From the NCBI RefSeq assembly GCF_014873915.1, contig NZ_JADBEJ010000001.1, forward strand, positions 1,054,001 through 1,118,000: a stretch of DNA of 64,000 nucleotides, read 5' to 3'. The position numbers were made by a program, and so were the translations under genes. The stretch is from Amycolatopsis roodepoortensis (lineage in GTDB: Bacteria; Actinomycetota; Actinomycetes; Mycobacteriales; Pseudonocardiaceae). Position 1 is the first letter of the stretch, and the number at the start of each line of letters is the position of its first letter. Below are positions 1 to 8,510 of this stretch, one piece after another. Below the pieces are notes generated by a model. That model ran no database searches. It was not told where the DNA came from and was given only the letters and a program-made list of their open reading frames with translations.

Positions 1-3000
1 GAGACCGCCGCCCGCCACCCCAACGCGGGTGCGATCGACGACGGCGAGACCACGCTGTCCTACCGCAAGCTCGTCGAGGAGATCGACGCCTACGGCCGCA
101 AGCTGACCGCCAACGGCGTCGGCGTCGGCGACCGGGTCGGCGTCCGGATCTCCTCCGGCACCGCGGAACTCTACGTCGCGATCCTCGCCATCCTGTCCGT
201 CGGCGCCGCCTATGTGCCGGTCGACGCGGACGACCCGGACGAGCGCGCCGAGCTGGTCTTCGGCGAGGCCGACGTCGCCGCGGTCGTCACCGATGGCGGC
301 GCGATCACCGTCCTCGGCTCGCCGAGCGGTGTCGAAGGCTCGCCCGCGCCGAACGACGACGCCTGGATCATCTTCACCTCCGGTTCGACCGGTAAGCCGA
401 AGGGCGTCGCGGTCTCACACGCCTCGGCCGCCGCGTTCGTCGACGCCGAAGCACAGCTGTTCCTCACCGAGGAGCCGATCGGCCCCGGGGACCGCGTGCT
501 CGCCGGGTTGTCCGTCGCGTTCGACGCGTCGTGCGAAGAGATGTGGCTCGCCTGGCGGCACGGCGCCTGCCTGGTCCCGGCGCCGCGTTCGCTCGTGCGC
601 ACCGGCGTCGACCTCGGCCCGTGGCTGGTCGCGCAGGGCATCACCGTGGTCTCGACCGTGCCGACGCTGGCCGCGCTGTGGCCCGCCGACGCGCTGGAAG
701 ACGTCCGCCTGCTGATCTTCGGCGGCGAAGCGTGCCCGCCGGAGCTGGCCGAACGCGTCGCCGTCGAAGGCCGCGAAGTCTGGAACACCTACGGCCCGAC
801 CGAGGCCACCGTCGTCGCCTGCGCCGCGCAGATGACCGGGGAAGGCCCGGTCCGCATCGGCCTGCCGCTGGTGGGCTGGCAGCTTGCCGTCGTCAACGAG
901 GCGGGTGAACCGGTCGCGATGGGGGAGACCGGCGAGCTGGTCATCGGCGGCGTCGGCCTGGCCCGCTACCTGGACCCCGAGAAGGACGCCGAGAAGTTCG
1001 CGCCGCTGCCCTCGCTGGGCTGGCGCCGCGCGTACCGCAGCGGTGACATGGTCCGCGCCGAAGCCGAGGGCCTGCTGTTCCTCGGCCGTCTCGACGAGCA
1101 GGTCAAGCTCGGCGGCCGCCGGATCGAACTCGGCGAGGTCGACGCCGCGCTCCAGGCGCTGCCCGGGGTTCAGGGCGCCGCCGCCGCGGTCCGCCGCACC
1201 AAGGCGGGAAACCAGGTGCTCGTCGGGTACGTCGTGCCCGCCGAAGGTGTCGAGTTCGACCACGACGAGGCCGCGACCCGGCTGCGCGAGCAGCTGCCGG
1301 CCGCGCTCGTCCCGTTGCTGGCGCTGATCGACGACCTGCCGACGCGCACCTCCGGCAAGGTCGACCGCAACGCGCTGCCCTGGCCGCTGTCCACTGTGGA
1401 CGCCGCGAAATCCGGCCTGTCCCCGACGGAGAGCTGGCTCGCCGAAGGCTGGGCGGAGATCCTCGGCGTCTCGGTCGACAACCCGAAGGCCGACTTCTTC
1501 ACCAACGGCGGCGGAAGCCTGACCGCCGCGCAGCTGATCGCGCGGATCCGCACCCGTCACCCGCAGGTGTCGGTGAGCGACATCTACGCCAACCCGAAGC
1601 TCGGCGCGCTCGCGTCGATGCTGGACGCGCTGAGCGGCGAGAAGACCGAACGGCGCGACATCGCGCCCACCCCGCGCAAGGCCGGGATCATCCAGTCGCT
1701 GCTGATGGTCCCGCTGATGGGCCTGGTCGGCCTGCGCTGGACGACCATCGCCGCGACGCTGTCGAACGTGCTGTCGCTGGCCGGTTTCGCCTGGGCTCCG
1801 ACGCTGCACTGGGCGTGGATCGCCGCCGCCTGGATCGTGCTGTTCAGCCCGGCGGGCCGGATCGCGATCTCCGCGACCGGTTCGCGGCTGCTGCTGCGCG
1901 GGGTCCGCCCCGGCAGTTACCCGCGTGGCGGGAGTGTCCACTTGCGACTGTGGACGGCGGAGAAGCTCGCCGAGTTCAGCGGTGCGGACAGTGTCGCGGG
2001 CGCTTCCTGGATGACGACGTACGCCAAGGCTCTCGGCGCACGGATCGCGAAGGACGTCGATCTGCATTCCCCGCCGCCGGTCACCGGCATGCTGAAGCTC
2101 GGCCGTGGTGCCGCCATCGAACCCGAGGTCGACCTGACCGGGCACTGGGTGGACGGCGATCTCGTGCACATCGGCAAGATCCGGATCGGCGCCGACGCGC
2201 GGATCGGCGCGCGCAGCACGCTGTTCCCCGGCGCCCGGATCGGCAAGGGCGCGGAGATCGCGGCCGGCTCGACCGTCCGCGGCAGTGTGCCCGCCGGACA
2301 GCGCTGGGCCGGTGCCCCCGCGGCCCGTGCCAGCAAGGACGCGCTGAAGTGGCCGTCGAGCCGCCCGCCGCGCTCGCGGTTCTGGGCTTCGGTCTACGGC
2401 GCGACCTCGGTCGCCCTCGGTCTTTTGCCCGCCGTCGCCGCCCTGCCCGCCGTCGCGGTGCTCGGCTACGCGATCGCGGGGACGGCTTCGCTAGGCGCCG
2501 CGCTCGGGCAGGCGCTGCTGTTCACGCCGCTCGCGACCGTCGCGTACTTCCTGTCCTACGCCCTGCTCGTGCTCGTCGGCGTCCGTTCGCTGAGCATCGG
2601 CATGGTCGAGGGCTACCACCCCGTGCACGGGCGGGTCGCGTGGCAGGTCTGGGCGACCGAGCGGCTGATGGGCATGGCGCGTGAGGGGCTGTTCCCTTTG
2701 TACGCCAGCCTGTTCACCCCGGTGTGGCTCCGGATGCTCGGGGCGAAGGTCGGCCGCAACGTCGAGGCGTCCACCGTCCTCGCGCTGCCGAAGATGACCC
2801 AGGTGGACAGTGGCGCGTTCCTCGCGGACGACACCATGGTCGCCACCTACGAACTCGGCCACGGCTGGCTGCACGTCGCGCCGGCGCGGATCGGCAAGCA
2901 GGCGTTCCTCGGCAACTCGGGGATGGCCGCGCCGGGACGTTCGGTGCCGAAACGCGGTCTGGTCGGCGTGCTGTCGTCGGCCCCGCTCAAGGCGAAGAAG

Positions 3001-3762
3001 GGCTCGTCGTACCTCGGGATGCCGCCGCTGCCGGTCCGCCGGTCGGTCGGCGAGGCCGACACGAGCCGCACGTACACCCCTCCGCTGCGGCTGAAGGCGG
3101 CGCGTGCGCTCGTCGAACTGTGCCGCATCGTGCCGGTGATGTGCGGTGTCGCGCTGACCGTGCTGGTGGCCGCCGGGATCTTCGCGCTGGCGTCGTCCTT
3201 CGGGTTCTTGGTCGCGGTGCTGCTCGGCGGGCCGCTGCTGCTCGCCGCCGGTGCCGTCGCCGCGCTGACCGCCACCGCGATGAAGTGGCTGCTGGTCGGC
3301 CGGTTCCGCGCGGTCGACCACCCGCTGTGGAGCTCCTTCGTCTGGCGCAACGAACTCGCCGACACCTTCGTCGAGGCGCTCGCTGTCCCGTGGCTGATCG
3401 GCTCGCTCGGCGGCACGCCGCTGCTGCCCGCGTGGCTGCGGACCATGGGCGTCGAGATCGGCCGCGGCGTGTGGCTGGAGACGTACTGGCTGCCCGAGTC
3501 GGACCTGGTGCGCCTCGGCGACGGCGCGACGATCAACCGCGGCTGTGTCGTGCAGACGCACCTGTTCCACGACCGGATCATGACGATGTCGCCGGTGACC
3601 CTGGACGAGGGAGCGACGCTCGGGCCGCACGGTATCGTGCTGCCTGGCGCGAGCATCGGCGCGCGGACGACCGTCGGACCGGGCTCCCTGGTGACCCGGG
3701 GCGACGCGGTTCCCGCCGACTCGCGCTGGCTGGGGAATCCCATCTCGGCCTGGACGAAGTAG
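1..3762 (+). CDS. Pls/PosA-family single-module peptide synthetase (5' end outside window)
   Basis: The reading frame is open at base 1, so the N-terminus is missing. In order it shows an adenylation domain with FTSGSTGKPKG (A3, near base 375), NTYGPTEA (A5), YRSGD (A7) and the catalytic lysine in TSGKVDRNALP (A10, near 1355). A carrier domain follows, with the phosphopantetheine serine in NGGGSLTA (near 1510). After that come several membrane helices alternating with left-handed beta-helix, hexapeptide-type stretches up to the end. This A-T-membrane-C architecture is that of the Pls/PosA family, which includes epsilon-poly-lysine synthase; these enzymes activate one amino acid and polymerise or transfer it at the membrane. 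There is no condensation or thioesterase domain of the usual type. Aligning the A3-A5 core with GrsA, I read a pocket code of DAESIGTVVK, close to the basic (lysine-like) signature DAExIGxVxK. The product itself is not proven. The M1 peptidase follows after 20 bp. Confidence 0.9.
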   Translation, partial: ETAARHPNAGAIDDGETTLSYRKLVEEIDAYGRKLTANGVGVGDRVGVRISSGTAELYVAILAILSVGAAYVPVDADDPDERAELVFGEADVAAVVTDGGAITVLGSPSGVEGSPAPNDDAWIIFTSGSTGKPKGVAVSHASAAAFVDAEAQLFLTEEPIGPGDRVLAGLSVAFDASCEEMWLAWRHGACLVPAPRSLVRTGVDLGPWLVAQGITVVSTVPTLAALWPADALEDVRLLIFGGEACPPELAERVAVEGREVWNTYGPTEATVVACAAQMTGEGPVRIGLPLVGWQLAVVNEAGEPVAMGETGELVIGGVGLARYLDPEKDAEKFAPLPSLGWRRAYRSGDMVRAEAEGLLFLGRLDEQVKLGGRRIELGEVDAALQALPGVQGAAAAVRRTKAGNQVLVGYVVPAEGVEFDHDEAATRLREQLPAALVPLLALIDDLPTRTSGKVDRNALPWPLSTVDAAKSGLSPTESWLAEGWAEILGVSVDNPKADFFTNGGGSLTAAQLIARIRTRHPQVSVSDIYANPKLGALASMLDALSGEKTERRDIAPTPRKAGIIQSLLMVPLMGLVGLRWTTIAATLSNVLSLAGFAWAPTLHWAWIAAAWIVLFSPAGRIAISATGSRLLLRGVRPGSYPRGGSVHLRLWTAEKLAEFSGADSVAGASWMTTYAKALGARIAKDVDLHSPPPVTGMLKLGRGAAIEPEVDLTGHWVDGDLVHIGKIRIGADARIGARSTLFPGARIGKGAEIAAGSTVRGSVPAGQRWAGAPAARASKDALKWPSSRPPRSRFWASVYGATSVALGLLPAVAALPAVAVLGYAIAGTASLGAALGQALLFTPLATVAYFLSYALLVLVGVRSLSIGMVEGYHPVHGRVAWQVWATERLMGMAREGLFPLYASLFTPVWLRMLGAKVGRNVEASTVLALPKMTQVDSGAFLADDTMVATYELGHGWLHVAPARIGKQAFLGNSGMAAPGRSVPKRGLVGVLSSAPLKAKKGSSYLGMPPLPVRRSVGEADTSRTYTPPLRLKAARALVELCRIVPVMCGVALTVLVAAGIFALASSFGFLVAVLLGGPLLLAAGAVAALTATAMKWLLVGRFRAVDHPLWSSFVWRNELADTFVEALAVPWLIGSLGGTPLLPAWLRTMGVEIGRGVWLETYWLPESDLVRLGDGATINRGCVVQTHLFHDRIMTMSPVTLDEGATLGPHGIVLPGASIGARTTVGPGSLVTRGDAVPADSRWLGNPISAWTK

Positions 3763-3782
3763 GGACTGGGGGTCTTTCGCGG

Positions 3783-5195
3783 GTGATTTCGAAGGCCTCC
3801 GCGCAGCCCTCGCCCGGCGCGGACACCTCCGGCGACTCCTATCTGCCCCGTCACGGTAACGGCGGTTACCGGGTCCGGCACTACGATCTGGAGCTGGACT
3901 ACAAGATCGGTCCCAACCGGCTGTCGGCCTCCGCGGCCATCACCGCGGAGGCGACGCAGGCGCTGTCGCGGTTCACGCTCGACTTCGGCGAGTTCCGGAT
4001 CAACCGGGTGCTGGTCAACGGGAAACCGGCCAAGTACCTGCGGCGCGCGCACAAACTGCAGGTGAAGCCGGCGAAGTCGTTGGCGCTCGGCAGCGAGTTC
4101 CTGGTGGAGGTCCACTACGTCGGCAATCCGCGGCCCCTGCCCGGGCTGTGGGGCGACATCGGCTGGGACGAACTGACCGACGGTTCGCTCGTCGCGAGCC
4201 AGCCGGTCGGGGCGCCGTCGTGGTTCCCGTGCAACGACCACCCGTCGGACAAGGCGACCTATCGGGTCGCGCTGACGACGTCGTCGCCGTATCTCGTCGC
4301 CGTCACCGGGAACCTGGTGGCGCGACACGAACGCGCAAGCACCACGAAATGGGTCTTCGAACGGCCCGAGCCGACGCCGACGTACCTGATGAGTGTCCAA
4401 ATAGGACGGTATGACGACGTCGAGCTCGTCTCCGGCCCCCAGCCCGGCTGGTTCTCGCAACCATCCGTCGAGGCGTTCCGGATCAACCTCGACGGCGGCT
4501 CCGTGGTCACCTCCGTCCCGCAACGGGCCGCCGTGCCGCCGCGCCTGCGCCGGGCGTTCGCGCGTGATTTCGGGCGGCAGGGCCGGATCATGGATTCACT
4601 GCAACGGCTGTACGGGCCGTACCCCTTCGGCGAGTACGTCGTCGTCGTCACCGACGACGACCTCGACGACCCAATCGAAGCGCAGGGCATGTCGATCTTC
4701 GGCGCCAACCACGTCGACGGGCGGCGCACCCACGAACGGCTCGTCGTGCACGAACTGGCACACCAGTGGTTCGGCAACAGCCTGACCGTCGCCGACTGGC
4801 GGCACATCTGGCTCAACGAAGGCTTCGCGACCTACGCGGAATGGCTCTGGTCCGAGGAATCCGGCGAACAGAGCGCGGACGAGTGGGCGAAGATCTGGCA
4901 CGCGCGGACGAAGGCGAAACCCGCGGACCTGCGGCTCTCCGACCCCGGCGTGGCGCGGATGTTCGACGAGCGCGTGTACAAACGCGGCGGCCTTCTGTTG
5001 CACGCCTTGCGTCGTACCGTCGGCGACGCGGTGTTCTTCCCGATGGTGAAGGCGTGGGCGGTGGAGAACCGGCACGGTCTGGTGACCACCGCGGCTTTCG
5101 TCGCGCTCGCGGAACGCTTCGCTGGTCGCTCGCTGGGGTCTTTCTTCGATGCTTGGCTGGACGCTCCGGCGCTGCCCCCTCTGCCGTCCGTCTGA
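3783..5195 (+). CDS. M1 family (aminopeptidase N-like) metallopeptidase
   Basis: A 470-residue zinc metallopeptidase, short compared with the roughly 850 residues of classical aminopeptidase N; it contains the N-terminal beta domain and the catalytic domain only. The zinc site HELAHQW is at residues 323-329, and the glutamate ligand of HExxH-x18-E is in LNEGFATY (about 346). IEAQGMSIFG stands where GAMEN normally binds the peptide N-terminus, so that motif has diverged. No signal peptide is evident, so cytoplasmic action is likely. The GTG start 20 bp after the synthetase was chosen because similarity begins there (YRVRHYDLELDY) and the frame upstream is only an overlap with the synthetase gene. 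The short gap suggests co-transcription with the synthetase; processing of a peptide made nearby is possible but unproven. Confidence 0.88.
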   Translation: MISKASAQPSPGADTSGDSYLPRHGNGGYRVRHYDLELDYKIGPNRLSASAAITAEATQALSRFTLDFGEFRINRVLVNGKPAKYLRRAHKLQVKPAKSLALGSEFLVEVHYVGNPRPLPGLWGDIGWDELTDGSLVASQPVGAPSWFPCNDHPSDKATYRVALTTSSPYLVAVTGNLVARHERASTTKWVFERPEPTPTYLMSVQIGRYDDVELVSGPQPGWFSQPSVEAFRINLDGGSVVTSVPQRAAVPPRLRRAFARDFGRQGRIMDSLQRLYGPYPFGEYVVVVTDDDLDDPIEAQGMSIFGANHVDGRRTHERLVVHELAHQWFGNSLTVADWRHIWLNEGFATYAEWLWSEESGEQSADEWAKIWHARTKAKPADLRLSDPGVARMFDERVYKRGGLLLHALRRTVGDAVFFPMVKAWAVENRHGLVTTAAFVALAERFAGRSLGSFFDAWLDAPALPPLPSV

Positions 5196-5314
5196 CTCGC
5201 GTGCCCTGGGAGCGGCAGTGGTTCTGCTCCGCGATGGCCCACCTGCCGGTAAATCGGTGGGCCGCGACCAGGACGCCTCGCTACCGTCTCCCTGTCGAAG
5301 CCTGGGGAGGGGCG

Positions 5315-6100
5315 ATGGGAAGGAAGAGTCCGCAGGAGAAGAAGCGGCTGAGCTACGCCAAGGATCGCCGCAACCGCTACGGCGAGAACGACAAGTCCTC
5401 ACGCAAGAACATCCCGCGCCACAAGCGGCGGGTGAACCGGGCGAACCGGCATCGTGAGCAGCAGGTGCTCAACGGCGCGCGGGGCCCCGCGGACATCGAG
5501 AGCTTGCTCAAGACCCGGCCGCAGCGGTGGCAGAAGTCGGCCGGGGTCACGCTCGGGGCACTCGTCCAGGGGAAGCTCGCCATGACGGACGAGCGAAGGG
5601 TCTTCGAGGCGGAAACCTTGTCGCCGTTGAGCGACGACGAACTGGGCGAGCTGCTGTCGGCGGCGGTGCACCTGCTGCCGCTCAGGTACGCGGCGATCCT
5701 GCATCTTCTGTACTACGCGGGTCTTCGAGCCACCGAGCTGTCCGCGCTGGCTCTGCGGGACGTGTCGGCCGACGCGGTGATCGTCCGTGGACCGCGGCAG
5801 CGTACGGTCCCGATTCCACCCGAGCTCCGGCCGCTGCTGGATGCCTACCTTCGGGAGCGTGTCGACGAAGGGCCGACCTTCTTCCTCAGCGACACCTGCG
5901 GTCGTCCTGTGCCGCCTGCCACCGTCAACAGCCTCGTGGTCATCTTCGGATTCCTGATCGGCCTGCCGGGGTTGTCGGCGCGAACGCTGCGCAAGACCTT
6001 TGCCGTCAACCTCCTCCGGGCCGGGGTCGATCTCGACGACGTCGCCGCGATGCTCGGGCACGCGTCGCCTGAAGCCACTCGCGCCTACCTCGCTTCCTGA
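5315..6100 (+). CDS. Tyrosine-recombinase-like protein with a basic N-terminal extension
   Basis: A 261-residue protein whose start is fixed by a GGGGAGGGG ribosome site just before the ATG. The first 55 residues are extremely basic (many K/R, e.g. RKNIPRHKRRVNRANRHR) and look like a nucleic-acid-binding tail rather than a SAM-like core-binding domain. From about residue 95 it matches the catalytic fold of tyrosine recombinases: the first catalytic arginine in YYAGLRATEL, the second box RTLRKTFAVNLLRAGVDL, LGHAS, and the terminal tyrosine in TRAYLAS. The histidine of the usual HxLRH motif is arginine here, while the arginine of HxxR, the LGH histidine and the tyrosine are kept. The arm/core-binding domain of phage integrases is absent. 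It could be an active simple recombinase or a domesticated DNA-binding derivative. No att site, tRNA or phage gene was seen beside it. Confidence 0.7.
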   Translation: MGRKSPQEKKRLSYAKDRRNRYGENDKSSRKNIPRHKRRVNRANRHREQQVLNGARGPADIESLLKTRPQRWQKSAGVTLGALVQGKLAMTDERRVFEAETLSPLSDDELGELLSAAVHLLPLRYAAILHLLYYAGLRATELSALALRDVSADAVIVRGPRQRTVPIPPELRPLLDAYLRERVDEGPTFFLSDTCGRPVPPATVNSLVVIFGFLIGLPGLSARTLRKTFAVNLLRAGVDLDDVAAMLGHASPEATRAYLAS

Positions 6101-6228
6101 CCAAAAGATCGGATGTATCTACGGCTTTCCGGGTGAGTGCCCTGGCCAAAGCTCGACTATTTCTGGAAACATGCCGGTCGCCAGAAACTTGAGCTGCGGT
6201 AAACGTAGTATGAATCTGGAGGCGACCC

Positions 6229-8508
6229 ATGGCCGAGCTGTCCAGACGATCGATGCTGAGGGTCACGGCGGGGGCGGCCGCGCTCGGTGGGCTGTGGGCT
6301 CAGGGGGTTCCGCCGGCGCTCGCCGGACAGGACGTCCACCGCCGGATCGTCGACGACGCGCGCATGGTCTGGAAGCGGATGCCGAAGAACTGGCAGGAGG
6401 GCCCGTTCCTCGCCAACGGCTTCCTCGGCGTGCAGTTCTACGCGGACGCGCGGCCGAACGTCCTCAAGGTGATGCTCGGCCATTCCCAGGTCCAGGATCA
6501 GCGAGGGCAATGGGAAGCGGCCATCGGGTACTCGCGGCTCCCGATCGGCTACCTCACCCTCACCTTCGAGGGCGCGATCACCGCGGTGGACTGGCACCTG
6601 GACCTGTACAACGCCGAAATGGGCGGCACGATCACCACCACCCGGGGTTCGGTGCGGTTCTCCGCGCTGGTCCACAACGACCAGGACCTCCTCCTCGTCT
6701 CGCTCACCGGGGAGGCGTCCGCGGAATGGGGGTTCACGCCGCTCGTATCGGCGACGACCAGGACGATCCGCAAACCGCCCGAGTACACGGCCAATCCCGA
6801 TCCGACGCTCGCCAGTGCGGGCGAGGTCCGGTACTGCGAGCAGCCGCTCCACGCGGGCGGCGGGTACACGACGGCGTGGCGTGAGCGGAGGATCGGCACG
6901 AGACGACTCCTGGTAGCGACGGTCGCGTACGCGTTCCCCGAGCCGACCCACACCGCCGAGGCGATCAGGAGGGTCCACCGGGCGTCGGCGGTGCACCCGG
7001 ACGGGCTCGTCGCCGGCCATCGGCGCTGGTGGAACGCCTTCTACCGCCGCAGCTTCGTATCCGTTCCGGACAAACGGATCCAGCGGTTCTACTGGATCCA
7101 GCTGTACAAGACCGCCTGCGCCACCCGCGCGAACGGACCGGTCGTCGCCGAATGGGGGCCGTGGTTCCCGGAGGCCGGCAACAGCTGGACGGCGGTGTGG
7201 TGGAACCTCAACGTCCAGGTCACGTACCCGATCGTCAACAGCAGCAACCATCCCGAACTCGACGCCGTCACCGCGACGTTCCGCCGCGACCACGCCAACC
7301 TCGAACTCTCGGTCCCTCCCGCTTACCGGGACGGTGACACGTACGCCCTTTCGCACCCGGGGGACTGGCGGCTGCGGCCCGGCGGCACCCGCGCGGTCGG
7401 GATCCCCGGTCCCGCCACCAAGAACGACCAGACCGGCAACCTGATCTGGGGCCTGCACAACGTCTGGCTGGCGTACCGGCACAGTATGGACGTCCGCGTC
7501 CTGCGCAACGTGCTGTATCCGACGCTCGCCAAGGCGCTCAACTACTACCGCCACTTCCTCGCCACCGGCCCGGACGGCGCCTTGCACCTGCCGATGACGA
7601 GGTCACCCGAGTACGCCGACGCGGCCGACTGCACCTACGACCTCTCGTTGATCCGCTGGGCCGCGCGCACCCTCGTCGAATCGGCGGCCAAGCTGAGGAT
7701 CGACGACCCGCGGGTACCGGCGTGGCGGGAGATCGGCGAGAAACTGGTGCCGTACCACCAGGATCCCGCGCAGGGCGTGCTGATCGGCGACGGTGTCCCG
7801 CTGGCCGACTCACACCGGCACTTCTCTCATCTGCTCTGGCTCTATCCGTTGCGGGAGAAACTCTGGGACCGTCCCGGCGACCGGGACATCATGCGCCGCA
7901 CTTTCGCGCACTGGTCCGGCGCGCAGGCCAAATGGCACGGCTACAGTTTCGCGGCGGCGTCGTCGATGAGCTCCGTGATGGACGCGCCGGAGGAAGCCCT
8001 GCGGTATCTGAAGATCTTCCTCGACGGGACCGTCGTGGCCAACACACAGCTGACGCCGAACACGATGTACCGCGAGGGCGCGAACTTCGCGATCGAAAGT
8101 CCCATCACCGCCGCTCAGTCCATAGTGGACATGCTGCTGCAGGGCGATCACGGAGTGCTCAAGGTCTTCCCGTCGGTCTCGTCGACTTGGCCGGATGCCT
8201 CCTTCGAGAGCTTGCGAGCGGAGGGCGCCTTCCTCGTGGACGCATCCCGCGCGAACGGCGCGACCGAATGGATCCGCGTCCACAGCGAGGCGGGGGAGCC
8301 GCTCACGCTGCGGCACGGGATCCCCGGTGACATCGAGGTGCGCGACGGGCGCGGACGGCGGCTTCCTTGGCGGCACGCGAGCCCCGGCACGATCTCGATC
8401 CCGCTCGGCCGCGGCGGGACGGCCGTCGTCACCCGGCGCGGCACACGTCCGGTGCTGGCGCCACGGGACGTTCCTGGGGATCGCGGAACTCCGGCATGGG
8501 GGGTCTGA
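6229..8508 (+). CDS. Tat-exported GH95-type glycoside hydrolase (alpha-L-fucosidase/galactosidase family), copy 1
   Basis: A 759-residue protein beginning with a twin-arginine signal (SRRSMLRV, then a hydrophobic stretch ending near ALAG, residue 33), so it is probably exported folded. The body matches glycoside hydrolase family 95: N-terminal beta-sandwich, an (alpha/alpha)6 barrel with WWNLNVQ (N326 and N328, the paired asparagines of this family), the acidic residue in RSPEY (E461), and AQSIVDMLL (D634), then a C-terminal beta domain. Family members remove alpha-L-fucose or alpha-L-galactose by inversion. The start has a good TCTGGAGG site. It lies 2 bp before a paralogue, so the two are translated together. 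Substrate within the family cannot be read from sequence; the nearby PL8 lyase and uronate pathway suggest plant or microbial acidic polysaccharides. Confidence 0.85.
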   Translation: MAELSRRSMLRVTAGAAALGGLWAQGVPPALAGQDVHRRIVDDARMVWKRMPKNWQEGPFLANGFLGVQFYADARPNVLKVMLGHSQVQDQRGQWEAAIGYSRLPIGYLTLTFEGAITAVDWHLDLYNAEMGGTITTTRGSVRFSALVHNDQDLLLVSLTGEASAEWGFTPLVSATTRTIRKPPEYTANPDPTLASAGEVRYCEQPLHAGGGYTTAWRERRIGTRRLLVATVAYAFPEPTHTAEAIRRVHRASAVHPDGLVAGHRRWWNAFYRRSFVSVPDKRIQRFYWIQLYKTACATRANGPVVAEWGPWFPEAGNSWTAVWWNLNVQVTYPIVNSSNHPELDAVTATFRRDHANLELSVPPAYRDGDTYALSHPGDWRLRPGGTRAVGIPGPATKNDQTGNLIWGLHNVWLAYRHSMDVRVLRNVLYPTLAKALNYYRHFLATGPDGALHLPMTRSPEYADAADCTYDLSLIRWAARTLVESAAKLRIDDPRVPAWREIGEKLVPYHQDPAQGVLIGDGVPLADSHRHFSHLLWLYPLREKLWDRPGDRDIMRRTFAHWSGAQAKWHGYSFAAASSMSSVMDAPEEALRYLKIFLDGTVVANTQLTPNTMYREGANFAIESPITAAQSIVDMLLQGDHGVLKVFPSVSSTWPDASFESLRAEGAFLVDASRANGATEWIRVHSEAGEPLTLRHGIPGDIEVRDGRGRRLPWRHASPGTISIPLGRGGTAVVTRRGTRPVLAPRDVPGDRGTPAWGV

Positions 8509-8510
8509 AG

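Noticed and set aside
415-2169. Long minus-strand open frame across the synthetase gene
   Set aside because: It is the GC-rich shadow of the forward synthetase frame and has a repetitive Arg/Gln/Asp-rich composition without any protein motif.
5196-6228. Integration site or prophage around the recombinase-like gene
   Set aside because: No tRNA, no flanking direct repeats and no other phage genes were found; neighbours are ordinary chromosomal genes.
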